Assembly: GCA_017476005.1 (NCBI GenBank)
Contig: JAFVEM010000027.1
Coordinates: forward strand, 1-64,000
Source: Selenomonadaceae bacterium
GTDB lineage: Bacteria > Bacillota > Negativicutes > Selenomonadales > Selenomonadaceae
Direction of reading: 5' to 3'
Length of the DNA: 64,000 bases
Both the position numbers and the translations under genes were made by a program. Under the pieces are notes generated by a model. It was not told where the DNA came from. It did no database searches and was given only the letters and a program-made list of their open reading frames with translations. Shown piece by piece: positions 1 through 8,523 of the stretch (position 1 is its first letter; each line of letters begins with the position of its first letter).

Positions 1-262
1 CACATTTCTTTCCCTCCATCTACCTGCCGCATCTACCACCGCTTGCTCCGTGTAGCTATTGGACTTCAACCTGTTGTGCGGCCTTATCCCAAGCGATAGC
101 CTAATATACGATTTCTGTTCGTCAGGCCAGAGGTTTGCTGCCGGCTTCCTTCAGATTCCACCTCACGATGGACACCCTTGCCCTTGGCTATATCCTTCCC
201 ACTACCGGGCGGATTCCGGACTTCCACCGGTTAGAAATGTGCGCCGCCGGGCGCACACACAC
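1..262. other. Non-coding, repeat-like stretch with terminal hairpin
   Basis: I see no convincing gene here: the open frames cross the terminator of the neighbouring gene and have no good start. The last part ends in a perfect hairpin, TGTGCGCC/GGCGCACA, at about 239-258. The composition and wording of the stretch remind me of dispersed non-coding repeats in gut Firmicutes genomes. That is an impression from memory, not a match I could run. Confidence 0.3.
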
Positions 263-300
263 AGCCAAAAGGCCGGAGCAAAAGCTCCGGCCTTTTGGCT
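263..300 (-). terminator. Strong hairpin downstream of the Wza-like gene
   Basis: A perfect 17-bp inverted repeat (arms 263-279 and 284-300) with a 4-base loop lies 15 bases past the stop of the minus-strand export gene. Internal runs of A and T make it work in either direction. It probably ends the 316-1119 transcript. Confidence 0.75.
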
Positions 301-315
301 GTTGTATTCTAAGGT

Positions 316-1119
316 TTACTCGAAGAGTTTCTTCACCGAATAGACGCCGGTCATGGCGTTCAAAATGGGGACAACGTCCTCTTGCCACACCAAGCCGTTG
401 GTGCGAGGGACATAAATGATGTCGCCGTCTTTAACCACTACGTTCTGGGTGAGGTCATGTTTTTTCACATATTTGTTGAGGTCAATCTGGCGATAGTAAA
501 TGGAACCATCCACCACGCGAATGATTTGCGCCTTGGATAAGCGACCGTGGCTGTTGGGGCCGCCGGCGGTAGAGACAGCGGCGTAAGCGTTCATGTTATC
601 AACCACCATCTCCTGCACTCCGGGTTTCACCACTTCCCCCATGACGTAAACCTTGCGTGTACCATAGGTCTTTATGTTCAGGGAAATTTCCGGATGCACA
701 TAGTAATGCCCGAAAGCCTCCTGCACAATCTCTCGCGCCTCGTTCAAAGTTTTGCCGGCCAAGGGAATGCTGCCTACATAAGGAAGCTGGATGCGCCCGT
801 CCGGCCCCACGGTATATTCTTGACTGCCAATCTCGTCCTTATACCCGATGGGAACTAAAGACAACACGTCGTACTTGGACAATCGGTACTCGTAAGAATA
901 GTTATCCGAAGCGAGGGTAGCTATCTCAAAAATCTCCCCCGGCTTTGCCTCGGCGTTGAGGTCGTCAACCGTGACATGACGGGGCGTGACATCGACGGAA
1001 CGAGTTTCGATACTCGCTCGATCCCGAGCCGCCTCAGTCGTTACACTGTCGGCTTGCGCCACCGCCATGCTACTGCCGCCGAGTAAAAGCGCCGCCGCCA
1101 GCGTTGCTATTTTCTTCAT
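316..1119 (-). CDS. Wza-like polysaccharide export protein (periplasmic, SLBB)
   Basis: The product has 267 residues. It starts at the ATG preceded by GGGAG; a longer frame to 1203 adds 28 residues that look non-coding. Residues 1-22 form a Sec signal peptide with no lipobox cysteine, so it is not a lipoprotein like E. coli Wza. A polysaccharide-export domain follows at about residues 75-160, containing the typical run [15 protein letters not shown]. An SLBB-type beta-grasp repeat with [12 protein letters not shown] lies at about 165-240. The family forms the outer-membrane or periplasmic channel for capsule or exopolysaccharide. No Wzc or glycosyltransferase gene is adjacent here, so the polymer is unknown. 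It is the first visible gene and is followed by a strong terminator. Confidence 0.85.
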   Translation of the reverse strand: MKKIATLAAALLLGGSSMAVAQADSVTTEAARDRASIETRSVDVTPRHVTVDDLNAEAKPGEIFEIATLASDNYSYEYRLSKYDVLSLVPIGYKDEIGSQEYTVGPDGRIQLPYVGSIPLAGKTLNEAREIVQEAFGHYYVHPEISLNIKTYGTRKVYVMGEVVKPGVQEMVVDNMNAYAAVSTAGGPNSHGRLSKAQIIRVVDGSIYYRQIDLNKYVKKHDLTQNVVVKDGDIIYVPRTNGLVWQEDVVPILNAMTGVYSVKKLFE

Positions 1120-1244
1120 GGAAACGCCTACTCCCTTATAAAATAAAAAATAATGCCCACACCTACTCACGCAAATTCTAGCCCAGAGAACGCCGTCTGT
1201 CAAGAAATTGTGAGGAAAAACGTCCTAAGAAAATTTCAAAAGAT

Positions 1245-1273
1245 TTGCCCTTGGCTGAGATATGTGCTATAGT
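1245..1273 (+). promoter_or_regulatory. Sigma-A-type promoter of the vapBC-like pair
   Basis: TTGCCC and TATAGT are separated by 17 bases, and a TG lies one base upstream of the -10 box (extended -10). The promoter sits 33 bases before the antitoxin start. Confidence 0.55.
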
Positions 1274-1305
1274 GGGGGCGAGAATTTATGAAAGGAGGAC
1301 TGGCA

Positions 1306-1524
1306 ATGACCGCGTTACGGCAGGAGGCCAATACCTTGCTGGACACCATGTCGGAGGAGAGCTTGCGGCTGATCGTTGATATTTTGTATGTATTGCAACG
1401 CCATAGCACTGTTAATAATAAGCCTATAGATTTTGCCACCTATATGGGGCGAGGAAGGAAATTGTTTACGAGTACGGCAGAAATTGACAATTATTTGGAG
1501 GAGTCACGGCGTGAACGATTCTAA
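1306..1524 (+). CDS. Antitoxin-like small protein (VapB position)
   Basis: The product has 72 residues. The start is the ATG 10 bases after AAAGGAGG; an in-frame ATG six codons upstream lies before that ribosome site and is less likely. It is an all-helical acidic/basic small protein beginning MTALRQEANTLLD, the type that precedes PIN toxins, with a DUF2281-like look. Its stop overlaps the GTG start of the PIN-domain remnant by 14 bases, the usual antitoxin-toxin arrangement. Because the toxin gene is destroyed, this is probably an orphan antitoxin. The family assignment comes from size, order and the downstream PIN motif, not from a search. Confidence 0.6.
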   Translation: MTALRQEANTLLDTMSEESLRLIVDILYVLQRHSTVNNKPIDFATYMGRGRKLFTSTAEIDNYLEESRRERF

Positions 1525-1796
1525 AGTCTTTATAGACACGTCCCCCATTATCTATCTGTTATACTGGATAATGTTAGAGCTTTCCGCAGGAAAGTCTTAC
1601 GTTATCCGTATATACCGCGGACGAATTTTCCGAAAAAGGAATAGTTTTTCTTTCGCGAGTATAGATAATGACGAAAATTTTGCCCTTAAAACAAAAGATA
1701 TTTTCTCTTGGCTTAAGGGAAGAAATAAAAAATTTGGCTATGTTAAAGCAATACAGAGAAATCCCTTGTGTTACAGTGGCGGAATGGGATTTATAA
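1511..1796 (+). pseudogene. PIN-domain toxin (VapC) remnant, MITE-interrupted and internally deleted
   Basis: A GTG start after TTGGAGGAG opens with KVFIDTSPIIYLL, the first strand and catalytic aspartate of a PIN ribonuclease. The frame then runs for 34 codons through a MITE-like element (see 1560-1663) and resumes with DNDENFALKTKDIF, which reads as the natural continuation. Soon after, the frame is lost. The sequence REIPCVTVAEWDL, which resembles the usual last strand of this toxin type, appears in a different frame just before the TAA at 1796. At about 60 native codons plus the insert, much of the toxin core is missing, so it should be inactive. Confidence 0.75.
1560..1663. mobile_element. 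MITE-like element, copy A, inserted in vapC
   Basis: This is a 100-bp element (1562-1661) with terminal inverted repeats TACT/AGTA, flanked by TA on both sides. Removing the element and one TA restores the reading frame CTG-TTA-GAT, so a TA target duplication fits. A second copy is at 57366-57468. The copies share GTATATACCGCGGACGA and both ends. Their stem arms differ but still pair: GGATAATG/CGTTATCC here, GGAGAGC/GCTCTCC there. TA duplication is typical of IS630/Tc1-mariner transposases, which would have to act in trans. With the TA, the insert adds exactly 102 bases and keeps the host frame open. Confidence 0.75.
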
Positions 1797-1815
1797 AAAA
1801 TGAGGAGTTTTGCCT

Positions 1816-2157
1816 ATGCACGAAATGGCGTTGGCGGAGGGGATACTGAAAATTGCCCTTGATTATGCCGCAGAGAACGAGGCAAGCAAAATAAACGAGG
1901 TGGGACTCCTTATCGGCGAGATGTCCGGGGTGGAACTGGAGGCGCTGGAATTTTCTTGGCGGCTTATCGCGCAAGGGACTTTAGCCGAGGGAGCGACTTT
2001 AGCCATAAAAAAAATCCCCCTTAGGGGGAGGTGCAGTAAGTGCGGCCAAGAAATGCACATTGAGCATTACAATTTTTGGTGTCCTTGGTGTAAAGACGGG
2101 GTTTTGACTTTAATTTCCGGCAGGGAAATGCAAGTGGAGTATTTGGAGGTTGACTAA
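1816..2157 (+). CDS. hypA: HypA, nickel metallochaperone for hydrogenase maturation
   Basis: The product has 113 residues, the normal HypA length. The start is set by the N-terminal Met-His-Glu: histidine 2 is the nickel ligand of the family, so the TTG two codons upstream was rejected. A ribosome site GAGGAG precedes it. The zinc-binding domain shows two CxxC pairs, CSKC and CPWC, at about residues 72-92. HypA delivers nickel with HypB to the large subunit of NiFe hydrogenases. It abuts hypB with no gap. No hydrogenase structural gene lies in the window, so the client enzyme is elsewhere. Confidence 0.95.
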   Translation: MHEMALAEGILKIALDYAAENEASKINEVGLLIGEMSGVELEALEFSWRLIAQGTLAEGATLAIKKIPLRGRCSKCGQEMHIEHYNFWCPWCKDGVLTLISGREMQVEYLEVD

Positions 2158-2814
2158 ATGGAAATACAAGTGATGAAAAATATTTTAGGGGAAAACGACC
2201 GACTGGCCGCCGAAAATCAAGCTCTGTTTGCCGCCCAAAAGGTCTATGTCCTGAATCTCATGGGTTCCCCGGGTGCCGGCAAGACTTCCCTTTTGGAAAA
2301 AACCATCGAACAGCTTAAAGATGAACTAAGCCTAGCGGTAATCGAAGGGGATCTCTTTACCGCCAAGGACGCGGAACGAATCGACCGCTATGGGGTGCCG
2401 GTTATCCAGATAAACACCGCCGGGGGATGCCATTTGGATGCCGCCATGGTGCAAAAGGCGGCGACGAAACTCGACCTCGCCGCCCTCGACCTGCTCATTG
2501 TGGAGAACGTGGGCAATTTAGTCTGCCCGGCGGAGTTTGCCGTGGGGGAAGACGATAAGGCTGTCGTTCTCTCCGTTACCGAAGGGGACGACAAGCCGCT
2601 CAAGTATCCGCTGATTTTTAAGGAATCGGCGGTGGCGCTCATCAATAAAATCGACATTCTGCCCTACTGCAATTTTAACCTAGCGGGAGCCAAAGAGGAT
2701 ATAACCGCCCTGCATCCGGGGATAAAGATAGTGGAGCTGTCCTGCGCCACCGGCGAGGGCGTAGCTGAATGGTGCGCTTGGCTGAAAGCCAGAGTGGGCG
2801 AGAAAAGTAGCTAA
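2158..2814 (+). CDS. hypB: HypB, GTPase of hydrogenase nickel insertion
   Basis: The product has 218 residues. The ATG directly follows the hypA stop codon, so translation is probably coupled. The P-loop reads GSPGAGKTSL at about residues 36-45. The metal-binding Cys-His pair shared by the family is in NTAGGCHLDA. INKIDILPY is the G4 guanine-recognition motif. The N-terminal high-affinity nickel motif CxxCGC of some HypB proteins is absent, as in many anaerobes. It works with HypA to load nickel into NiFe hydrogenase. The pair stands alone without hypCDEF nearby. Confidence 0.95.
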   Translation: MEIQVMKNILGENDRLAAENQALFAAQKVYVLNLMGSPGAGKTSLLEKTIEQLKDELSLAVIEGDLFTAKDAERIDRYGVPVIQINTAGGCHLDAAMVQKAATKLDLAALDLLIVENVGNLVCPAEFAVGEDDKAVVLSVTEGDDKPLKYPLIFKESAVALINKIDILPYCNFNLAGAKEDITALHPGIKIVELSCATGEGVAEWCAWLKARVGEKSS

Positions 2815-2848
2815 GGCCAAAACGAGGTAAGGCGGAGGTGAGATTTTC

Positions 2849-3747
2849 ATGGATAAAACCGCTAAGGTCGCCAAAAGCGCCCCCGGCTTCGGCGCAAAAT
2901 ATACTCCCAGTTCCGTGGCCACTCTGAAGGTAGCGAGGGTAAGCGAGCTGGGCGCTTTTTTGAATGCCGGTACCGGCGACACCAAGGACGACATACTTTT
3001 GCATAAAACCCAGCAAACGGCACCGGTGGCCGTTGGCGACGAAGTAAAGTTTTTTTGTACCTCGATCCCAAGAGAAGGCTTACCGCCAGTATGCGCGTGC
3101 CGCAGATGAAAATCGGCCAAGTGGCTCGGCTCAAGGTGATAAACGTCAGCAAGGACGGCGCCTTTGTGGATGTGGGAGCGGAGAGAGGAATTTTCATGCC
3201 CTTTGCCGGGATGCGCGGCCGACCAAAAATCGGCGAGAGGGTCTGGGCAAGGCTTTACGAAGATAAGTCGGGGCGGCTCGCCGTTACCATGGAAGTGGAG
3301 GATGCGCTTAGGCGAGCGGCGCGGCCGGCCACCGACAAAAAAGTCGGCGATACTGTGCAGGGAGAGGTCTATAACATCACCGATAGGGGCATATTCATTT
3401 TTACCGACGAGCGACACATCGTTTTCGTTGATAATAAAGAAATAACCGCCCGTCCCAAAGTCGGCGAAAGCGTCACCGCCAGAATAACCTACGTTCGTCC
3501 CGACGGGCGATTGAACGCCTCGCTAAGAGAACAAAAGGAAAAGGCGCTTTTCAGCGACGCCGAGGCTATTTTCGCCTATATGACAGCCAACGGCGGCTCC
3601 ATGCCCTACGGCGATAAAACCGCGCCGGAGGTTATTCGCGCGAGATTCTCCCTCAGCAAAGCGGCCTTTAAACGCGCCTTGGGACACTTGCTGAAAGAGA
3701 AACGAATCGAAGAAAAAGAAGGGTGGACATACATTGTCCATCCGTAA
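2849..3747 (+). pseudogene. cvfB: CvfB-like S1-domain RNA-binding protein, frameshifted at T7
   Basis: Two adjacent frames together make one S1-type protein of about 299 residues, the usual CvfB length. The first frame (from the ATG after GGAGGTGAG) carries the first S1-like domain to VGDEVKFF. The second continues at LYLDPKRRLTASM with two more S1 repeats (KIGQVARLKVINVSKDGAF; VGDTVQGEVYNI) and a C-terminal winged-helix region ending WTYIVHP. The switch lies at a run of seven T at 3050-3056; one more T would restore a single frame. CvfB proteins bind RNA and affect virulence regulators in staphylococci. This could be a real mutation, slippage-based regulation or a sequencing error. The stop is one base from the stop of the convergent kinase gene. 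Confidence 0.85.
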
Positions 3748-3748
3748 T

Positions 3749-6631
3749 TCACCCCAAAAGAAGAGCTAGGGTTTTCATCATCTTGGGAACGTCCAGCGGC
3801 TTGGCGATATGGCCGTTCATACCGGCTTCGTCGGCCGCTTTAATATCCTCGCTAAAGGCGTTGGCAGTCATGGCGACGATGGGAATATGGGAAAGCCCGG
3901 GATTGTCCAGCGCTCGAATGGCGCGCGTCGCTTCGTAACCGTCCATCACCGGCATTTGGATGTCCATTAACACGGCGGCGTAATACCCGGGGCTGGAGGC
4001 GGTAACTTTTTCCACGGCTTCCAGCCCGTTTACCGCCGTTTCCACGGTGAAACCGGCTTCGGTGAGAATCAGCGTGGCTATCTCGCGATTGACCTCGATG
4101 TCCTCCGCCAGCAATAGCCGCATATTGCGAAAATCCTTAACGTCGCCCTTGGCATCGGCTTCTCCGGCGCCCTCTTCTCCTTGGTGGTCGCTAGCCACCA
4201 AGTCAAATCTCACCCGTACAATAAACTCCGTGCCGCTCCCCGGAGCGGTGACAACCTCAATGGCGCCGCCCATCAGTTCCACGATGCTTTTGGTAATGGC
4301 CATGCCGAGGCCGGTGCCTTGGATGCCGCTGACGGTGGAGGTGCGCTCGCGTTCAAAGGCGTTAAAGACCTTGGCGGCAAACTCCGGCGACATACCGATG
4401 CCGCTGTCTTTGACGCTAAGTTCGTAGGTGCCGTAACCGGTGGGGGCTTCGTCCTCCTGCCTCAGAGCGACGGTTACCTTTCCTCCCTCCGGCGTAAATT
4501 TATAGGCGTTGCTGATGAGGTTAAGCAGAACCCGATTCCAGCGATTTTTGTCGCCTAAGACCAGCCAATCACGCACCCCGGAAGTATCCACGGTAAAGTC
4601 AATATTTTTCGTCTGCATCTGGGTGGCAAACATATCTCCGGCCTCGGTAATGGTTTTTCTGAGATCAAGCCGCACCGGCTCTAAATCCATCTTGCCGCTT
4701 TCAATCCGGCTCATTTCCAGTACATCGTTGATGAGCGCCAAGAGATGTTGGCTGGAGGAAATAATTTTGCCTAAATACTCCTGCACCTCCGCTTCGCTGG
4801 TGCCTTGGCGTTTCGCCAGATTCGTGTAGCCGATGATGGCGTTCATGGGCGTCCGTATGTCGTGGGACATATTGGCTAGGAAGGTGGTTTTGGCGTTGCT
4901 GGCGCGTTGCGCTTCTTCTGCCGCTTGCTGTAGATGATCCTTGGCCGCCTCCAGCTCTTCATTTTGTTGCGTCACCAGCTGGAGCATCTCCTGCTCTTTT
5001 TCCTGTTGCTCCTTGGTTTTTCGCAAATTGACGGCCAGCATCACTGCCACCGTCACAATGAGGCCGATGATGATGAGGGCGATGGAGAGGACGATGCTCA
5101 CATGTTCTTGGATGAAATCGGTCACGGTGTAGGTACGGTTGATTTTGGCGTAGCGGTACATGGCATTGGTCATATCCGACTTGTCAATCAGGGAGATGCC
5201 TCGCGCCAGTAGCGAGTACATGACGTTGTTGCCCTTTTTCACGCCGAGACAGTAGTTTATCGTTTCATCCAGCGTCAGCCGATTCAGCATACTGTATTCT
5301 CGCTGGGTGAGCAAATCATCGGCGCGGCCGCTACCGAAAAAGGTGCAGGTGGCCTTGCCCTGCTTTACCGCTTCCAAACATTCCTCCGGCGATGCGGCTA
5401 AATATATCTCGCTGTCCGGGTAATGCAGGGCGATATAGCTGCGTTGAAAGGGACTGCGGTCGGACAGGGCAATCACGCGAGTGGTGGCGTCGCTATATTC
5501 GCCGCGATAAACTAAGTGGATGCTGGATTCCACCAAATCATGGGTTTGGACAATCCCTTGTTGCTCCGAAACCCAAATGCTGTCATACACCGGAAAGGCA
5601 GCGTCAATCTCGTCGGCGAGCAAGGCCGACATCATATCGGTATATCGGGCGTAAGGTCGGTACTCGAGGTCGATTTTCTCCGTAAGTCCCAGTTGCTGTT
5701 GCCATTCGCCCAAAATGTCGGTAATGACGCCGCTGGCTTTTCCGTCTTCAGCGGTGCCGGAGTAGGGAATATAATCGCTGATATAGCCCACGCGCAGAGA
5801 CCTATGGGAGTTCACCCAAGCATTTTCTTCCGGAGAAAGCGCCGCGTTGACGGCTGTATTTTGAAAATATTTTATTTGCAGACTCTGGGTAAAATAGGGA
5901 TTGCTCTCATTGATGGCGGCCAGCGCTTTGTTGAGGGCGGCCAAGAGGTCTGTTTTTTCTCGCGTCACCGCCAGATAATAGGAGGCCTCGCCAATCATCA
6001 CCACGGGAGAGTAGCCGGAGTTGGCCGGCACATTGTTGTTCACCGCGATTACCGCATCGATTTCCCCGGCTCCGAAGGCTTTGTCCCGGGTTTGAAAATC
6101 GTCAAACAGCACCTCCTCACAAGCCGCGCCGGAATCCCGTAGCCACTTTTCAAAAAAAGTGGTCATCAGATTGTTTTTCACCGTGCCCACGCGTTTCCCG
6201 GCCAAAGTGGCGAGATCGCTGCCGACAATGGCATCGTTGCCGGCTTTTTTATAGATATAGTAGGACTCAAAGCCCATTTCATAGCCGGGATAATTCATCA
6301 GCCCGGCGCGTTCCTCCGTATATGATACCCCGGCGAGGAGGTCTATATCCCCACGCAAGAAAGCGTCATAGAGTTTCGACCAGCCGCCGCTGACATATTC
6401 GTACTCCCAACCGGTGTAATTGGACACGCTTTGCAGGTACTCATAGGAATAGCCGCTTTTCTGCTTTGCGCCTTCGCCTTCCTGAAAATGGTCGGCGTTA
6501 TACCAGCCCACTCGCACGACGCGACTTTCGCTCGCCTTGGCGCTAATATTTGGCGCCAGCAAGGCAGAGAAAAGCAGGAAAATGAGAAAACACGAAACGG
6601 TACGGATGATAGGATTAGCAATGTTATTCAT
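3749..6631 (-). CDS. Hybrid sensor histidine kinase with two periplasmic solute-binding domains
   Basis: The product has 960 residues. The start is the ATG after AAAGGTGGG; a frame to 6682 adds 17 unlikely residues. A signal or anchor helix comes first. Two SBP_bac_3-type sensor domains follow (about 35-255 and 275-490), each with the amino-acid-binding-protein style of fold. A membrane helix lies at about 508-532, then a coiled coil and HisKA with phospho-acceptor His590 in [11 protein letters not shown]. Next come an HATPase domain with GTGLGMAI, and a receiver domain with phospho-acceptor Asp890 in [14 protein letters not shown]. The architecture resembles BvgS/EvgS. There is no Hpt domain and no neighbouring response regulator, so its partner is elsewhere. 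The ligand is unknown. Confidence 0.92.
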   Translation of the reverse strand: MNNIANPIIRTVSCFLIFLLFSALLAPNISAKASESRVVRVGWYNADHFQEGEGAKQKSGYSYEYLQSVSNYTGWEYEYVSGGWSKLYDAFLRGDIDLLAGVSYTEERAGLMNYPGYEMGFESYYIYKKAGNDAIVGSDLATLAGKRVGTVKNNLMTTFFEKWLRDSGAACEEVLFDDFQTRDKAFGAGEIDAVIAVNNNVPANSGYSPVVMIGEASYYLAVTREKTDLLAALNKALAAINESNPYFTQSLQIKYFQNTAVNAALSPEENAWVNSHRSLRVGYISDYIPYSGTAEDGKASGVITDILGEWQQQLGLTEKIDLEYRPYARYTDMMSALLADEIDAAFPVYDSIWVSEQQGIVQTHDLVESSIHLVYRGEYSDATTRVIALSDRSPFQRSYIALHYPDSEIYLAASPEECLEAVKQGKATCTFFGSGRADDLLTQREYSMLNRLTLDETINYCLGVKKGNNVMYSLLARGISLIDKSDMTNAMYRYAKINRTYTVTDFIQEHVSIVLSIALIIIGLIVTVAVMLAVNLRKTKEQQEKEQEMLQLVTQQNEELEAAKDHLQQAAEEAQRASNAKTTFLANMSHDIRTPMNAIIGYTNLAKRQGTSEAEVQEYLGKIISSSQHLLALINDVLEMSRIESGKMDLEPVRLDLRKTITEAGDMFATQMQTKNIDFTVDTSGVRDWLVLGDKNRWNRVLLNLISNAYKFTPEGGKVTVALRQEDEAPTGYGTYELSVKDSGIGMSPEFAAKVFNAFERERTSTVSGIQGTGLGMAITKSIVELMGGAIEVVTAPGSGTEFIVRVRFDLVASDHQGEEGAGEADAKGDVKDFRNMRLLLAEDIEVNREIATLILTEAGFTVETAVNGLEAVEKVTASSPGYYAAVLMDIQMPVMDGYEATRAIRALDNPGLSHIPIVAMTANAFSEDIKAADEAGMNGHIAKPLDVPKMMKTLALLLG

Positions 6632-6749
6632 ATTATTCCCACCTTTCTGTCGGCACAACTCTTTCCTGTAGGTATTCGCCATGAAAAGGCTAAAATCCTA
6701 CCGTCAGGCGGATAATATGCGAGAAAAATCAACGTCAATGGGAGGTAAA

Positions 6750-7280
6750 ATGGATTACACACAATATTATCAGTCCCCTATCGGGGAAATTACGCTATCC
6801 AGCGACGGGATTTCCTTAGTAGGCTTGTGGTTTCTCAACCAACAACATTATGGAGAGATACTTTCCGGGGAAACCGCAGAAAAAAACCTGCCGATTTTTG
6901 CCGAGACTAGGGAGTGGCTCGATTGCTATTTTGTGGGGGAGGTGCCGTCCTTTACGCCGAAGATTTCCCTGCGCGGCTCCGCCTTTCGACGAAGGGTGTG
7001 GGAAAGGCTTTTAACTATTCCTTACGGCGCGACGCTTACCTACGGGGAAATTGCCAAAGAGCTGACTCCAGCTGATAGCGCCTCCACCATAGCTGCCCAA
7101 GCAGTGGGGAACGCTGTCGGTCATAATCCCATCGCTATTATTGTTCCCTGCCATCGGGTGATTGGCCGGGACGGTAGCCTCAAAGGCTATGCCGGGGGCT
7201 TGCCGAGAAAGCAATATTTGCTTGCTTTGGAAAAAAATCCCTCGCTCCCCCAAAAATTTACCCTTGACATAACCTTATAG
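6750..7280 (+). CDS. ogt: Methylated-DNA--protein-cysteine methyltransferase (Ogt)
   Basis: The product has 176 residues. The start is the ATG after GGGAGG; upstream in-frame ATGs overlap the divergent kinase region and lack a ribosome site. It is a suicide DNA-repair enzyme that moves the alkyl group from O6-methylguanine to its own cysteine, here Cys134 in IVPCHRVIG. The DNA-binding stretch GSAFRRRVWERLLTIPYG precedes it and the usual GYAGGLPRKQYLLALE follows. The 3' end overlaps the promoter of the tRNA-Gln gene. It is divergent from the sensor kinase. Confidence 0.95.
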   Translation: MDYTQYYQSPIGEITLSSDGISLVGLWFLNQQHYGEILSGETAEKNLPIFAETREWLDCYFVGEVPSFTPKISLRGSAFRRRVWERLLTIPYGATLTYGEIAKELTPADSASTIAAQAVGNAVGHNPIAIIVPCHRVIGRDGSLKGYAGGLPRKQYLLALEKNPSLPQKFTLDITL

Positions 7281-7291
7281 CGTGGTATAAT
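7264..7291 (+). promoter_or_regulatory. Promoter of tRNA-Gln, inside the end of ogt
   Basis: Perfect boxes TTGACA (7264-7269) and TATAAT (7286-7291) are 16 bases apart, 18 bases before the mature tRNA. The -35 box lies within the last codons of ogt. Confidence 0.85.
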
Positions 7292-7309
7292 AACTGGCGT
7301 TGACAGCTC

Positions 7310-7385
7310 AGGGGTATCGCCAAGTTGGTAAGGCACCAGACTCTGAATCTGGCATTCGTTGGTTCGAGTCCAGCTACCCCTGCCA
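7310..7385 (+). tRNA. tRNA-Gln (anticodon CUG)
   Basis: A complete 76-base cloverleaf with CCA encoded. The acceptor stem AGGGGTA pairs with TACCCCT. The anticodon stem CCAGA/TCTGG encloses the loop CTCTGAA, giving anticodon CTG at 7343-7345. The T loop reads TTCGAGT. The gene has its own consensus promoter and a terminator just downstream. Confidence 0.95.
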
Positions 7386-7396
7386 CTTTGAGATTT

Positions 7397-7421
7397 ACAC
7401 CGCTACGGCGGTGTTTTTTTT
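7397..7421 (+). terminator. Rho-independent terminator of tRNA-Gln
   Basis: ACACCGC-TACG-GCGGTGT is followed by a run of eight T, 11 bases after the tRNA. It separates the tRNA from the CAP-domain gene. Confidence 0.85.
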
Positions 7422-7443
7422 ACGCGGAAAGGAGCGTGCTGAC

Positions 7444-8163
7444 ATGAATATCCTCAAGAAATGGAGCCTTCTTGGCCTAGCGTTGCTAATGGGAGTAGCT
7501 CTCCCTCGTTTTGGCGCGGCGGCGCCGCTCAATCTTATCCCCTTAAGTCCGCCTCCCGATATGGAATGGCGGTATGCCGTGGATATTGACGGGGACGAGT
7601 ATTTTCTTTTTTTTGACGATAAGCGTCAGCTCTATCTGGTGTTTGACGCTCATAATCATTTTGTAGATGCCGTCTCCGCCGAGGAAGTGCGTTCTATGCT
7701 TGCGGAATACGCCGCAGAAACGCCTACCGAACCGCTGGAGGAGCCGACGAGGGGTAGCGACCAACCTACGCTTACCGCGACGCAAAATGAGGCGAGCTAT
7801 GCCGAGGAAGTTCTGCGGATTGTCAACGAGGAGCGAGCCAAGGCAGGGGCGGCGCCTCTTACACTGGCCGCCGATCTAAACGAAAGCGCCCAGATTCGCG
7901 CCGGGGAACTGCCCACCCTCTTTTCCCATACGCGCCCCGACAGCTCAGACTGTTTCACTGTCCTGAAGAATCGGGGACGTACCTGCGGCGAAAATATTGC
8001 GGCCGGACAAAGCGACGCGGAACTCGTTATGGACTCTTGGATGAACTCCGAGGGACACCGTACCAACATTTTGGATCCGAAATTTAAAGAGCTGGGAGTC
8101 GGCTACGTTTTGCATGAGGGAACCGGCTATCGCCATTTCTGGGTGCAACTCTTTCGCGGCTAA
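7444..8163 (+). CDS. Secreted CAP/SCP-domain protein (YkwD-like)
   Basis: The product has 239 residues. The ATG follows AAAGGAG. Residues 1-27 form a signal peptide ending GAAA. A middle region with WRYAVDIDGDEYFLFFDD (about 38-56) resembles small domains attached to envelope proteins of Negativicutes. The CAP domain covers about 115-239, with conserved HTRPD, GENIAAG, SEGHRTNILD and HFWVQLF. CAP proteins of this type occur in spore-formers and anaerobes; their activity is not settled. It stands alone between tRNA genes. Confidence 0.85.
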   Translation: MNILKKWSLLGLALLMGVALPRFGAAAPLNLIPLSPPPDMEWRYAVDIDGDEYFLFFDDKRQLYLVFDAHNHFVDAVSAEEVRSMLAEYAAETPTEPLEEPTRGSDQPTLTATQNEASYAEEVLRIVNEERAKAGAAPLTLAADLNESAQIRAGELPTLFSHTRPDSSDCFTVLKNRGRTCGENIAAGQSDAELVMDSWMNSEGHRTNILDPKFKELGVGYVLHEGTGYRHFWVQLFRG

Positions 8164-8182
8164 TACACATACAAGTCACCTC

Positions 8183-8211
8183 TTGACATTTAGCCGCTAA
8201 TGGTTTATGCT
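8183..8211 (+). promoter_or_regulatory. Promoter of the tRNA-Pro/tRNA-Arg pair
   Basis: TTGACA (8183-8188) and TATGCT (8206-8211) are spaced 17 bases apart, 8 bases before tRNA-Pro. Confidence 0.75.
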
Positions 8212-8219
8212 GAGAGCGT

Positions 8220-8296
8220 CGGGGTATAGCGCAGGTTGGTAGCGCACTTGCCTTGGGAGCAAGGGGTCGCAGGTTCAAATCCTGCTGCTCCGACCA
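8220..8296 (+). tRNA. tRNA-Pro (anticodon UGG)
   Basis: A 77-base cloverleaf with CCA encoded. The anticodon stem CTTGC/GCAAG encloses CTTGGGA, giving TGG. The acceptor CGGGGTA pairs with TGCTCCG through two G-U pairs. It is three bases upstream of tRNA-Arg and shares its promoter. Confidence 0.95.
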
Positions 8297-8299
8297 TAA

Positions 8300-8376
<77 letters not shown>

Positions 8377-8384
8377 GTAAATTC

Positions 8385-8416
8385 AAGGGTCTTGGCTTTT
8401 TGCCAAGGCTCTTTTT
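8385..8416 (+). terminator. Terminator of the tRNA-Pro/Arg operon
   Basis: AGGGTCTTGGC pairs with GCCAAGGCTCT around a T5 loop and is followed by more T. It lies 9 bases after tRNA-Arg. Confidence 0.75.
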
Positions 8417-8421
8417 GCGTC

Positions 8422-8444
8422 AGGGGGGCATTTGGGGGGGCATT
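8422..8444. repeat. Direct repeat GGGGGGCATT next to tRNA-Arg
   Basis: Two tandem copies of a G-rich 10-11-base unit (about 8423-8432 and 8434-8444) follow the tRNA terminator, on the side of the truncated integrase gene. Position and form suggest arm-type integrase binding sites. A similar pair lies beside tRNA-Ser at 48838-48862. Confidence 0.4.
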
Positions 8445-8470
8445 AACAGAAAAAAAGCATGGAACGGATG

Positions 8471-8496
8471 GACGGGAGAGAACAAATTCTCCCGTC
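8471..8496. terminator. Hairpin after the integrase remnant
   Basis: GACGGGAGA and TCTCCCGTC form a 9-bp stem with an 8-base loop. T-rich sequence follows on the plus side. It may end transcripts coming from the accessory region. Confidence 0.4.
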
Positions 8497-8523
8497 ATCG
8501 TTCATTTTTGTTGATTATAGCAA

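Noticed and set aside
3040-3070. Programmed -1 frameshifting in cvfB
   Set aside because: The run of seven T lacks a clear downstream pseudoknot or stem, so a mutation or sequencing indel is simpler.
2680-3417. 245-codon minus-strand frame across hypB and cvfB
   Set aside because: It crosses two genes with recognised domains and has no start signal.
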